10,641 bases of DNA, from contig CAJUCW010000060.1 in NCBI GenBank assembly GCA_910585275.1, forward strand, positions 1 to 10,641. Direction: 5' to 3'. The DNA comes from an uncultured Muribaculaceae bacterium (lineage in GTDB: Bacteria; Bacteroidota; Bacteroidia; Bacteroidales; Muribaculaceae). Below the pieces are notes generated by a model that was not told where the DNA came from, ran no database searches, and was given only the letters and a program-made list of their open reading frames with translations. The translations under genes and the position numbers were made by a program. Positions 1 to 5,765 of the stretch are shown here, piece after piece; the first letter of the stretch is position 1, and each line of letters begins with the position of its first letter.

Positions 1-11
1 TAGGCATTAAA

Positions 12-43
12 AAACCGCACAATAAGTTGATATTGTGCGGTTT
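12..43 (-). terminator. Intrinsic terminator downstream of ssrA
   Basis: A perfect 13-bp inverted repeat (arms 12-24 and 31-43) with a 6-nt loop. Read on the minus strand the stem is followed directly by a T-run, so it ends transcription of the tmRNA gene about 47 nt past its mature 3' end. On the plus strand the T-run is interrupted, so the minus direction is favoured. Confidence 0.85.
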
Positions 44-90
44 AGTCTTGTTTAGGCTTTTGTTGGCCGGAATCTGTCCGACCCGTCAAG

Positions 91-490
91 TGGAGGTGGA
101 GGGGATCGAACCCTCGTCCAATCACGGACCCAATAAGCTTTCTACATGCTTAGTCATTGACTTGATTTTCGTGGCGTGACAGGCTCACGACTACCAATCA
201 CGTCCTTATCCTCTAAATTTCAATTGTCGGTCGAGGCTCCCGACAATCTATTTCCGAATTTCTCTGCACCATCTTGTCCAAACGTCTCGGAACAGGGCAA
301 TGGGATGATGTCTCGTTTGCATCACTTTGATGCAAATAAAGCCAACTTACTATGCTTCAGTTTAGGCAGCGAGAGCGTAATTGTTATTTTCGCCAATTAT
401 AGTTCGATGCGTTGTTATTATAGAGCTTGCACATCAAAGCTCTGCATGCTTACTTACCGTTTCTACGTGCTGTCAAATCCAGTCACCCCC
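91..490 (-). ncRNA. ssrA: Transfer-messenger RNA (tmRNA)
   Basis: tmRNA rescues stalled ribosomes: it is charged with alanine, enters with SmpB, then templates a degradation tag. The ends form a tRNA-like domain. Seven 5' bases (484-490) pair with seven near the 3' end (92-98, one G-U pair), base 91 is the discriminator A, and a 5-bp T-arm with loop TTCGATC precedes the 3' stem. CCA is not encoded and must be added. The conserved 5' TAAGCATGCAG and 3' TAAGCATGTAGAAAGCTTA blocks are present. The tag reading frame runs from 394 down to a TAA at 362-364 and reads GENNNYALAA. Length is about 400 nt, normal for one-piece tmRNA. The gene sits between two terminators, so it is its own unit. I found no clear promoter in the 32 bases between its 5' end and the upstream terminator. 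Confidence 0.97.
362..394 (-). other. tmRNA proteolysis-tag reading frame
   Basis: Ten codons starting at the presumed resume codon GGC (392-394) give GENNNYALAA and end in TAA. The YALAA end is the common ClpXP degron. The sequence shows three consecutive Asn codons; the Bacteroidales tags I recall (GETNYALAA, GENNYALAA) have one residue fewer. The resume codon is placed by similarity to known tags. Confidence 0.85.
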
Positions 491-522
491 GTATATAACG
501 GCCTTTCCTCTGAAAGGATTGC

Positions 523-578
523 AAATTTATTTAAAAATGCGCGATTCTCAAAATAATCGCGCATTTTTAAATAAATTT
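523..578 (-). terminator. Long bidirectional terminator between glnS and ssrA
   Basis: A perfect 24-bp inverted repeat (arms 523-546 and 555-578) with an 8-nt loop. The core is GCGCG flanked by A-runs and T-runs on both sides, so it works as an intrinsic terminator in either direction. On the minus strand it lies about 70 nt after the glnS stop and shields ssrA from glnS readthrough. The arms are much longer than termination requires. Confidence 0.8.
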
Positions 579-646
579 AACACAATTTGTTCTGTATTTG
601 TTTTACAGACAAACGTTCGGTAGCCAAATGTGGTGGACGCAAGTCC

Positions 647-2356
647 TTACATGTTGGCTTTTTTCTGTTCTTTAGCCCAAGTGTCTTTCAATCCTATTGT
701 CTTATTGAAGACAAGCTTTTCGGATGTGGAATCGGGATCGACAGTATAATATCCCAAACGGGTGAACTGGAAGTGGTCTTCCGGTTTGGCATTCTCGGTA
801 GCCCAGGGTTCAATCATGACGTTCGGTCTGACCTTCAAAGAATCGGGATTAAGGAGGTCGCGGAAATCTCCTTCTTCAGCCGAGGGGTTTTCTACGGCAA
901 AAAGACGGTCGTAATCGCGCACCTCCGCCGTTTTGGCATGCGGTACCGATACCCAGTGGAGGGTGCCTTTTACTTTACGGTCGCTTCCGGGGAGTCCGCT
1001 TCTTGTTTCGGGATCATATTCGGCATATATTTCCACTATTTCTCCGTTTTCATCTTTTTTTATCCCCGTGCATTTTATGATATATGCACCTTTGAGCCTG
1101 ACTTCCTTGTCGGGGGAAAGTCTGAAGAATTTTTTCGGAGGATTCTCCATGAAGTCGTCACGTTCGATCCATAGTTCTCTCGTGAAAGGCATCGGATGTT
1201 TTCCTTCTTCCAGGTTTTCGGGATTGTTGTCCATATAAAAGGTTTCTTCCTGGTTTTCCGGATAATTGGTGATGACAAGTTTCACGGGGTTGACCACTGC
1301 ACTGATGCGCGTAGCCGTCTTGTTGAGGTCTTCCCTCACGGCATGTTCGAGAAGTTCGATGTGGTTCAAGGCCTCATATTTGGTATATCCGATTCTGTTG
1401 ACGAAATCCTTGATGGCAGAAGGTGTGTAGCCGCGGCGGCGAAGACCGCAAAGGGTCGGCATGCGGGGATCGTCCCAACCGTTTACAAGGTTTTCCTTTA
1501 CAAGCTGCAAAAGTTTGCGCTTGCTCATTACCGTATATGTAAGGTTAAGACGGTTGAACTCAATCTGTCGCGGGCAATAGGACTCGTCCGCAAGTTCCTT
1601 CACGAAATATTCATACAGAGGACGGTGGGGCACAAATTCGAGGGTGCATATCGAATGTGTTACGCCTTCGAAATAATCGCTTTGACCGTGTGCGAAATCA
1701 TACATGGGATAAACCTTCCATGTGGTGCCTGTACGCCAATGCGGGGTCTTGATGATGCGATACATAATAGGATCGCGGAAATGCATGTTGCTGTTCGCCA
1801 TGTCGATTTTTGCACGCAATACCATCGAACCTTCGTCGAATTCACCCTTGTTCATGCGCATGAACAAGTCGAGATTTTCTTCGATAGGACGGTCGCGGAA
1901 AGGGGAATTGGTTCCGGGTAGGGTAGGGGTGCCTTTTTGTGCGGCAATCTGTTCGCTCGTCTGTTCATCGACGTATGCTTTCCCTTCCTTAATCATTCTG
2001 ACGGCAAGGTCGAAAAGCTGGGGGAAATAATCGCTTGCGTAATATAAACGGTCGCCCCAGTCATATCCAAGCCAATGGATGTCGCGCATAATGGCGTTCA
2101 CATACTCCATGTCTTCTTTCTGGGGATTGGTGTCGTCGAAACGCAGGTTGCATGTGCCACCAAACTTTTCTGCGGCACCAAAGTCCATGATGAATGCTTT
2201 GGCATGCCCGATGTGAAGATATCCGTTGGGTTCGGGTGGAAAACGGGTGCTTAGTCTTCCTCCGTTCTTACCTGCAGCGAGGTCGTCTTTGATCTCCTGC
2301 TCCACAAAATTCAGGCCGCCTTCGTTGACAATGCCTTCTTCGATGATTTCGGTCAT
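647..2356 (-). CDS. glnS: Glutaminyl-tRNA synthetase (GlnRS)
   Basis: Class I aminoacyl-tRNA synthetase that joins glutamine to tRNA-Gln in the cytosol. From the chosen start the protein has 569 residues (E. coli GlnRS has 554). The Rossmann signature is PEPNGYLHIGHAK, with HIGH at residues 48-51. The second ATP-binding motif is VMSKRK (MSKR at 277-280). The C-terminal half from about 330 fits the anticodon-binding beta-barrels. The frame continues upstream to a TTG at 2380, but the ATG at 2356 is preferred: it follows an A/T-rich leader, a promoter -7 element lies only about 24 nt above the TTG, and the reading then begins MTEIIEEG. No Shine-Dalgarno sequence is visible, as is usual here. 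The gene stands alone, with a promoter above and a terminator below. Confidence 0.96.
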   Translation of the reverse strand: MTEIIEEGIVNEGGLNFVEQEIKDDLAAGKNGGRLSTRFPPEPNGYLHIGHAKAFIMDFGAAEKFGGTCNLRFDDTNPQKEDMEYVNAIMRDIHWLGYDWGDRLYYASDYFPQLFDLAVRMIKEGKAYVDEQTSEQIAAQKGTPTLPGTNSPFRDRPIEENLDLFMRMNKGEFDEGSMVLRAKIDMANSNMHFRDPIMYRIIKTPHWRTGTTWKVYPMYDFAHGQSDYFEGVTHSICTLEFVPHRPLYEYFVKELADESYCPRQIEFNRLNLTYTVMSKRKLLQLVKENLVNGWDDPRMPTLCGLRRRGYTPSAIKDFVNRIGYTKYEALNHIELLEHAVREDLNKTATRISAVVNPVKLVITNYPENQEETFYMDNNPENLEEGKHPMPFTRELWIERDDFMENPPKKFFRLSPDKEVRLKGAYIIKCTGIKKDENGEIVEIYAEYDPETRSGLPGSDRKVKGTLHWVSVPHAKTAEVRDYDRLFAVENPSAEEGDFRDLLNPDSLKVRPNVMIEPWATENAKPEDHFQFTRLGYYTVDPDSTSEKLVFNKTIGLKDTWAKEQKKANM

Positions 2357-2403
2357 AAATAAATCTATGAAATGCGCCAAATCAGTGGCGTGTTAATAAA
2401 GTG

Positions 2404-2411
2404 CAAAATTA
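2404..2411 (-). promoter_or_regulatory. glnS promoter, -7 element
   Basis: On the minus strand the sequence is TAATTTTG, matching the Bacteroides -7 consensus TAnnTTTG. Transcription would start near 2397-2400, giving glnS a leader of roughly 40 nt. No good TTTG -33 box sits 19-21 nt upstream, so this is a half-match. Confidence 0.5.
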
Positions 2412-2490
2412 ATAAAAGTTTTGTATATTCGAGTCACGACGGCACTCTTAAATAATGAAGCCGACGCAAATCGCCGGGGCATTATGACAA

Positions 2491-2519
2491 TGCCGGGTAA
2501 CCAGCAAAGGTTCCCGGCA
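2491..2519. terminator. GC-rich hairpin, possible terminator
   Basis: Arms TGCCGGG-(T)-AACC (2491-2502) and GGTTCCCGGCA (2509-2519) pair as 11 bp with one bulged base and a 6-nt loop. On the plus strand it is followed by AATTTCTTTT. On the minus strand it lies 34 nt after the stop of the candidate small gene at 2553-2708, but the following bases are only weakly T-rich. It could terminate that small gene or act against antisense transcription; direction is unresolved. Confidence 0.5.
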
Positions 2520-2552
2520 TAATTTCTTTTCCCAAAGACGTTCTGACGGCTT

Positions 2553-2708
2553 TCAATTCACAATGAGCATGGGATGCTCGGGACTCCCGAAATTCATACA
2601 GACTCTTGCAAACTGTCGGACATACATCAGAGAAGACTGGCGAGGAGACTTCATAATATTACTTTTAACGTCAGCCTTAGCGGAGGAAGTGGTAGAATCG
2701 TTTGTCAT
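2553..2708 (-). CDS. Candidate small protein, 51 aa
   Basis: Open frame from ATG at 2706-2708 to TGA at 2553-2555. The N-terminal part is Ser/Thr-rich (begins MTNDSTTSSAKADVK). The C-terminal part holds a short basic amphipathic stretch, SSLMYVRQFARVCMNF (residues 25-40), and ends PMLIVN. A shorter 33-aa product could start at the internal ATG at 2654, which has the more A/T-rich upstream context. There is no signal peptide or membrane helix, and I cannot name a family. My impression is that short Bacteroidales proteins with an aromatic-plus-RQFAR helix exist, but that is unverified memory. The frame lies between the terminator of the upstream sigma-factor gene and a GC-rich hairpin, which is the position of a separate small gene. 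No clear promoter was found. A structured RNA here is an alternative. Confidence 0.45.
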   Translation of the reverse strand: MTNDSTTSSAKADVKSNIMKSPRQSSLMYVRQFARVCMNFGSPEHPMLIVN

Positions 2709-2856
2709 AGGCAACGGAGTTATAAGTAATCAAACTGCGTCGCACCAAGCGACGCAAAAACCAAGCAGGGCAGCTACTTCCCGCACTGCATAACTATAAC
2801 GATTCAATGTGAAAGTTTATTATCATAAGAAAGTGTGTTTTTGTAAAAAAACACTA
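2709..2856. other. Intergenic stretch with hairpins, no gene recognised
   Basis: Between the sigma-factor terminator and the small open frame there is no gene I can support. It holds a perfect 8-bp hairpin (TGCGTCGC at 2736-2743, GCGACGCA at 2749-2756, 5-nt loop) and an A/T-rich hairpin at 2832-2855 with one mismatch. On the minus strand the first would lie in the leader of the small open frame, 28 nt above its ATG. I saw no tRNA, 6S or RNase P RNA signature. Confidence 0.4.
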
Positions 2857-2894
2857 AAACCGCCCTATACCCGATGGCGGATATAGGGCGGTTT
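2857..2894 (-). terminator. Terminator of the ECF sigma factor gene
   Basis: A perfect 13-bp inverted repeat (arms 2857-2869 and 2882-2894) with a 12-nt loop lies 64 nt after the sigma gene stop. On the minus strand it is followed by TTTT and then a further seven-T run, so the termination signal is strong in that direction. On the plus strand the T-run is only three bases. Confidence 0.8.
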
Positions 2895-2958
2895 GTATGG
2901 AGAATGACGGGATTTGTAACCTTTTTATTTAAGGATAGTGCAAGAGGCTTCCGAATTG

Positions 2959-3549
2959 TCAGAGGGTGAGAACTATGTCTTTCTCCGTCGCAATTCTTCT
3001 AAGATTAAGAATCGCATATCTCATACGTCCGAGTGCTGTATTGATGCTGACTCCGGTAATCTCAGCTATTTCTTTAAATGAAAGGTTCTGGTAATACCTC
3101 ATGTTGAGTACTTCCCTCTGGAGATGAGGGAGTTCCTTTATGAGATATTTCACGTCTTCACGAATTTGGTCGGAGATTATCGCGTCTTCGATAGTCTCTT
3201 CGCAAAGTTCTTTACGATTCAACACATCCACATCATCGATGTCGGCGCTCTGAACGTTCTCAGATTTTTCTTGCCGGTAATAGTCGATGATAAGGTTATG
3301 GGCAATACGCGAAATCCATGCAGGAAACTTGCCGTTCTCCGTGTAGCGGCCTTGCTTGATGGTGAGGATCGCTTTTACAAAAGTTTCCTGAAAAATATCG
3401 TTCGCAATATCCTCATTCTTGATTATTCGTAGAATGTAGTTGTATATGCGTTCCTGATGTCTTTTCAGAAGCGTGTCGAAAGCGTCGTTGCACCCTTGCG
3501 CGTAAGCCTTGACCAGCTGCTCATCGGTCATGCTTGAAAATTTTGCCAT
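2959..3549 (-). CDS. RNA polymerase sigma factor, ECF/RpoE-like group
   Basis: A 196-residue sigma-70 family protein with the two-domain ECF layout. The sigma-2 region spans about residues 23-94 (IANDIFQETFVKA for polymerase contact, then GKFPAWISRIAHNLIIDYYR for -10 recognition). The sigma-4 region spans about 135-186, with the helix-turn-helix LSFKEIAEITGVSINTALGRM at 156-176. No anti-sigma gene is next to it: it is transcribed alone, with its own consensus promoter and terminator. That suggests a constitutive or globally controlled sigma factor, unlike the surface-signalling type at 4714-5229. The start at 3549 is kept because an A-rich stretch precedes it; an in-frame Met at residue 7 is an alternative. 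Readthrough from prmA is possible, since no terminator lies between them. Confidence 0.93.
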   Translation of the reverse strand: MAKFSSMTDEQLVKAYAQGCNDAFDTLLKRHQERIYNYILRIIKNEDIANDIFQETFVKAILTIKQGRYTENGKFPAWISRIAHNLIIDYYRQEKSENVQSADIDDVDVLNRKELCEETIEDAIISDQIREDVKYLIKELPHLQREVLNMRYYQNLSFKEIAEITGVSINTALGRMRYAILNLRRIATEKDIVLTL

Positions 3550-3633
3550 TCTGTCTTGTCTTTTTTGTTAAGTAGAGTCCGTCGATAGGCAGTTTTTTTG
3601 GTTACGGGTTAGTATTGCTTGGTTTTTATATCA

Positions 3634-3665
3634 CAAAAGTAGTCAAATTCCGTACCGTGTCCAAA
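3634..3665 (-). promoter_or_regulatory. Bacteroides-type promoter of the sigma gene
   Basis: Minus strand: -33 box TTTG (3662-3665), a 20-nt spacer, then -7 box TACTTTTG (3634-3641), an exact match to TTTG-N19-21-TAnnTTTG. Transcription should start near 3627-3630, leaving a leader of about 80 nt. Confidence 0.8.
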
Positions 3666-3733
3666 TAATTGGCAAAATTTATTTGTTAAAAAGATTTAAT
3701 ATCACAATAACACGGATAATTTTGAGTTATATG

Positions 3734-4579
3734 TTAATCGTTTTTAACAAGCCGTATGGCGGCCCAATCCTTGTCAACGAGACAATTTTCATACTGCATT
3801 CCGGATTCCGACGCGGCTTTTACTACAATCGGGATATCGGCTTCATAAAAGCCGCTAAGGAACATCACCCCTCCTTTTTTCAATCGGGAAGCATATCTGT
3901 CGATGTCGTAGGTAATGACATTACGGTTTATGTTGGCAAGAAAAACGTCGCATTGTGGAATGGAGGCAAGAGAAGAAGCATCGCCACATATAAAATTCAC
4001 ATCCACATTGTTAAGCGAAGCGTTTTCCACGGCGTTTTCATGGGCAAACGGGTCAATTTCAATTCCGAAAGTCTTGCCGGCCCCTTTCATTTTACACAAT
4101 ATTGCAAGAATTCCAGTGCCGGTGCCCATATCTATTACGGTTTTTCCTTCAATGTCATAGTCAAGGATATGCCGCATCATTTGGCTTGTGGTGGAGTGAT
4201 GGCCGGTGCCGAAAGCCATCTTCGGGTCTATTACGATATCGAAACGCGCTTCGGGCACATTCTTATGAAAAGATGAATGCACCACGCATTCGTTGCCTAT
4301 CACAATGGGTTGGAAATAATTCTTTTCCCATTCTTCGTTCCAGTCTTCTCCTTTCACGAATTCGGTTGAAAATTTCAATACGGTGTCTATTGGGAAATTC
4401 TTAACGATGTCGGAGACAATGTTCTCGTCGTATCCGGAAGACTGGATGTAAGCGGTCAGTCCGGTTTCATCCGGAGAAAACGATTCATAGTCTTCGTCGC
4501 AAAGGAAAGCTGCGAGGAGGTCGGTGATGGTTTCGTCACAAGGGGTTGCTTCGATTCTTAGTGCTATATAATCTTGCAT
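3734..4579 (-). CDS. prmA: Ribosomal protein L11 methyltransferase
   Basis: SAM-dependent methyltransferase that trimethylates ribosomal protein L11 (RplK). The protein has 281 residues, against 293 in E. coli. The N-terminal 60-70 residues form the L11-recognition domain. The linker carries NEEWEKNYFQP (81-91). The catalytic domain begins with DPKMAFGTGHHSTT (119-131), a PrmA hallmark. SAM-binding motif I is DMGTGTGIL (150-158), the acidic motif II is GIEIDP (172-177), and the substrate-side motif is LANINRN (214-220). The ATG at 4579 gives the expected N-terminus. The leader is about 70 nt and potentially folded. No terminator is evident after the stop, so prmA transcripts may continue into the sigma factor gene about 180 nt downstream. 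Confidence 0.95.
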   Translation of the reverse strand: MQDYIALRIEATPCDETITDLLAAFLCDEDYESFSPDETGLTAYIQSSGYDENIVSDIVKNFPIDTVLKFSTEFVKGEDWNEEWEKNYFQPIVIGNECVVHSSFHKNVPEARFDIVIDPKMAFGTGHHSTTSQMMRHILDYDIEGKTVIDMGTGTGILAILCKMKGAGKTFGIEIDPFAHENAVENASLNNVDVNFICGDASSLASIPQCDVFLANINRNVITYDIDRYASRLKKGGVMFLSGFYEADIPIVVKAASESGMQYENCLVDKDWAAIRLVKND

Positions 4580-4632
4580 AACGTTTATAATATTTTCATT
4601 AGGCTTCGATAATGAATCGTGGAAAAAACGTT
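4580..4632 (-). promoter_or_regulatory. Foldable leader directly before the prmA start
   Basis: Two nested inverted repeats lie in the predicted prmA leader. The outer is AACGTTT (4580-4586) with AAACGTT (4626-4632). The inner is TTCATTA (4595-4601) with TAATGAA (4610-4616) and an 8-nt loop. The outer stem abuts the start codon, so folding could limit ribosome access. Pairs are A/T-rich and weak, so this is tentative. Confidence 0.35.
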
Positions 4633-4658
4633 ACGAATCCTTATATCATTATCGACCG

Positions 4659-4689
4659 CAAAATTACTCAATAGATTCGTAATCTCAAA
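4659..4689 (-). promoter_or_regulatory. Bacteroides-type promoter of prmA
   Basis: Minus strand: -33 box TTTG (4686-4689), a 19-nt spacer, and -7 box TAATTTTG (4659-4666), a full consensus match. The predicted start is near 4652-4655. Confidence 0.8.
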
Positions 4690-4706
4690 TAAAATGTCTA
4701 ATTTTG
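4676..4706 (+). promoter_or_regulatory. Promoter of the ECF sigma gene, overlapping prmA promoter
   Basis: Plus strand: TTCG (4676-4679, one mismatch to TTTG), a 19-nt spacer, then TAATTTTG (4699-4706), a perfect -7 box. It interdigitates with the prmA promoter. The predicted transcription start (about 4709-4713) is at or just before the ATG at 4714, implying an almost leaderless message. Confidence 0.65.
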
Positions 4707-4713
4707 CACTCAA

Positions 4714-5229
4714 ATGGAAAGGTCTTCTTTTAAAAAATATTTCGATATTTATTATCTACCTATTTGCATGTATGCCCTGCGTCTTCTCGGCAACAAGGAG
4801 GAGGCGGAGGATGTGGTGCAATCGTGTTTTGCGTCAGCTTGGGAACGACTGCAAAACGGAGTTGAAATATCTGAAATGAAATCTTACCTATACGGCACTG
4901 CACGTAATTTAGCTTACTCGAAGTTGCGTTCTTCAAAAAAACTTACTGACGAACCTCTTGCAGAAGCAGAATCGGAAGATGTGGCGGAAGAAGACATCGA
5001 CACATCGGAACGCGATGCAAAGCTTTGGAAAGCGATAGGGGAATTGCCGGAAAAATGTAGGCTTATATTTTTAATGAGTAAAAGGGACGGCTTTTCCAAC
5101 ATTGAAATTGCCGAAGAATTGGGCATTTCTGTGAAAACTGTTGAAAACCAAATGACAAAGGCGTTTTCTCGACTCCGCGAAGCATTGGCTCCCAAAGGTC
5201 GGAAAGTTTTTTTCCTTCCATTTCTTTAA
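4714..5229 (+). CDS. ECF sigma factor of a surface-signalling system
   Basis: A 171-residue FecI-like sigma factor. Sigma-2 lies at about residues 8-75 (EEAEDVVQSCFASAWERL at 29-46; MKSYLYGTARNLAYSKLR at 55-72). An acidic linker follows at 78-100. Sigma-4 lies at 107-158 with the helix-turn-helix FSNIEIAEELGISVKTVENQM. It sits 74 nt before a small membrane anti-sigma-like gene and then an STN-type TonB-dependent receptor, the standard order for a Bacteroidota sigma/anti-sigma/transducer unit. By that precedent it would be held at the membrane and freed on ligand binding, then activate the downstream genes and perhaps others. The ATG at 4714 is the only start that keeps the whole sigma-2 domain; the next Met is residue 19. 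The -7 box is only 7 nt upstream, so translation may be leaderless. Confidence 0.94.
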   Translation: MERSSFKKYFDIYYLPICMYALRLLGNKEEAEDVVQSCFASAWERLQNGVEISEMKSYLYGTARNLAYSKLRSSKKLTDEPLAEAESEDVAEEDIDTSERDAKLWKAIGELPEKCRLIFLMSKRDGFSNIEIAEELGISVKTVENQMTKAFSRLREALAPKGRKVFFLPFL

Positions 5230-5247
5230 AATTTTTCAATTGGGAAT

Positions 5248-5280
5248 AGGGGTTTTTCGTTACGGTTGCTACTTAAGAGT
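5248..5280 (+). promoter_or_regulatory. Candidate ECF-dependent promoter before the anti-sigma gene
   Basis: The 74-nt gap after the sigma gene has no Bacteroides TTTG/TAnnTTTG promoter. It does contain AGGGGTTTTTC (5248-5258), followed after a short spacer by GTTGCTACTTAAGAG (5265-5279). A G-run and T-run block followed by an ordered second block is where a sigma-autoregulated promoter would be expected in such cascades. The ATG follows 25 nt later. This is positional inference, not a consensus match. Confidence 0.35.
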
Positions 5281-5303
5281 GATTTCATTCTAATCATTCA
5301 AAA

Positions 5304-5765
5304 ATGAAAGAAGACAATAAACTAAACGAAAGCCTTAAGTTTGTCGTCAACAATTATGACGACGCATCTTTTTCCAAGTCACGCGCATGGAAAAAACTCA
5401 TGCCACCGGTGGCTTTCTGGAATGTAAGGCGCATCGCAGCCGCTTCTATAATAGCGGTTGTTGTCACGGCGTCGGCATTCATTTATCATGCGGCGAAATA
5501 TGGTGGCGCCACCCCCGACACAGTGCCTGAAAAGCTTGAAACTCCGGTTGCACCCGTTCGAGGAAAGGAGTTCGCAATGAGGATTGAATTCAAGGATGCC
5601 ACATTAAAAGATGTCGTCAATAAGATTGAAGAGGTTTATCAGGTTAAAATAAAGAATATTCCTGAAGCCGACGTGCGCCTGACGCTCAGCTATGAAGGGA
5701 CGGCCGAGGAACTTATTGAAGTTATCAACGAAATTGCAGGAACCGATTTGAAGGTGGAACGATGA
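5304..5765 (+). CDS. Compact membrane anti-sigma-like protein (FecR-type, reduced)
   Basis: A 153-residue protein with a hydrophilic cytoplasmic N-terminus (1-42), a single membrane helix at about 43-62 (IAAASIIAVVVTASAFIYHA), a Pro-rich linker (70-88), and a C-terminal beta-alpha-beta domain (91-153). That domain reads IEFKDATLKDVVNKIEEVYQ, with later LTLSYEGTAEELIEVINEI. It resembles the STN/DUF4974 fold at the end of Bacteroidota FecR proteins. Position between an ECF sigma gene and an STN-carrying TonB receptor, with a 4-nt ATGA overlap to the latter, supports a regulator of that sigma factor. Typical FecR anti-sigmas run 300-400 residues and have a central periplasmic FecR domain, which is absent here. 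The cytoplasmic stub is probably the sigma-binding part. Anti-sigma activity is inferred. Confidence 0.8.
   Translation: MKEDNKLNESLKFVVNNYDDASFSKSRAWKKLMPPVAFWNVRRIAAASIIAVVVTASAFIYHAAKYGGATPDTVPEKLETPVAPVRGKEFAMRIEFKDATLKDVVNKIEEVYQVKIKNIPEADVRLTLSYEGTAEELIEVINEIAGTDLKVER

Noticed and set aside
176..556. Plus-strand open frame of 126 codons
   Set aside because: It runs antisense through the tmRNA gene and into the terminator; the RNA gene explains the sequence.
2357..2380. Extended glnS start at a TTG codon (eight more residues)
   Set aside because: The predicted transcript begins only about 20 nt upstream of it, and the ATG at 2356 has the usual A/T-rich context.
2491..2519. tRNA or other known RNA gene around the GC-rich hairpin
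   Set aside because: No T-arm, anticodon arm or acceptor pairing; only a single hairpin is present.
2563..2793. Plus-strand 76-codon open frame in the intergenic region
   Set aside because: Low-complexity Ser/Ala/Thr-rich tail, no promoter or recognisable domain, and it lies opposite the better-looking minus-strand small frame.
3683..3750. 10-bp inverted repeat (TTGTTAAAAA / TTTTTAACAA) across the prmA stop as a terminator
   Set aside because: The loop is 48 nt, the stem is nearly all A/T, and one arm is inside the coding end; probably chance in A/T-rich DNA.
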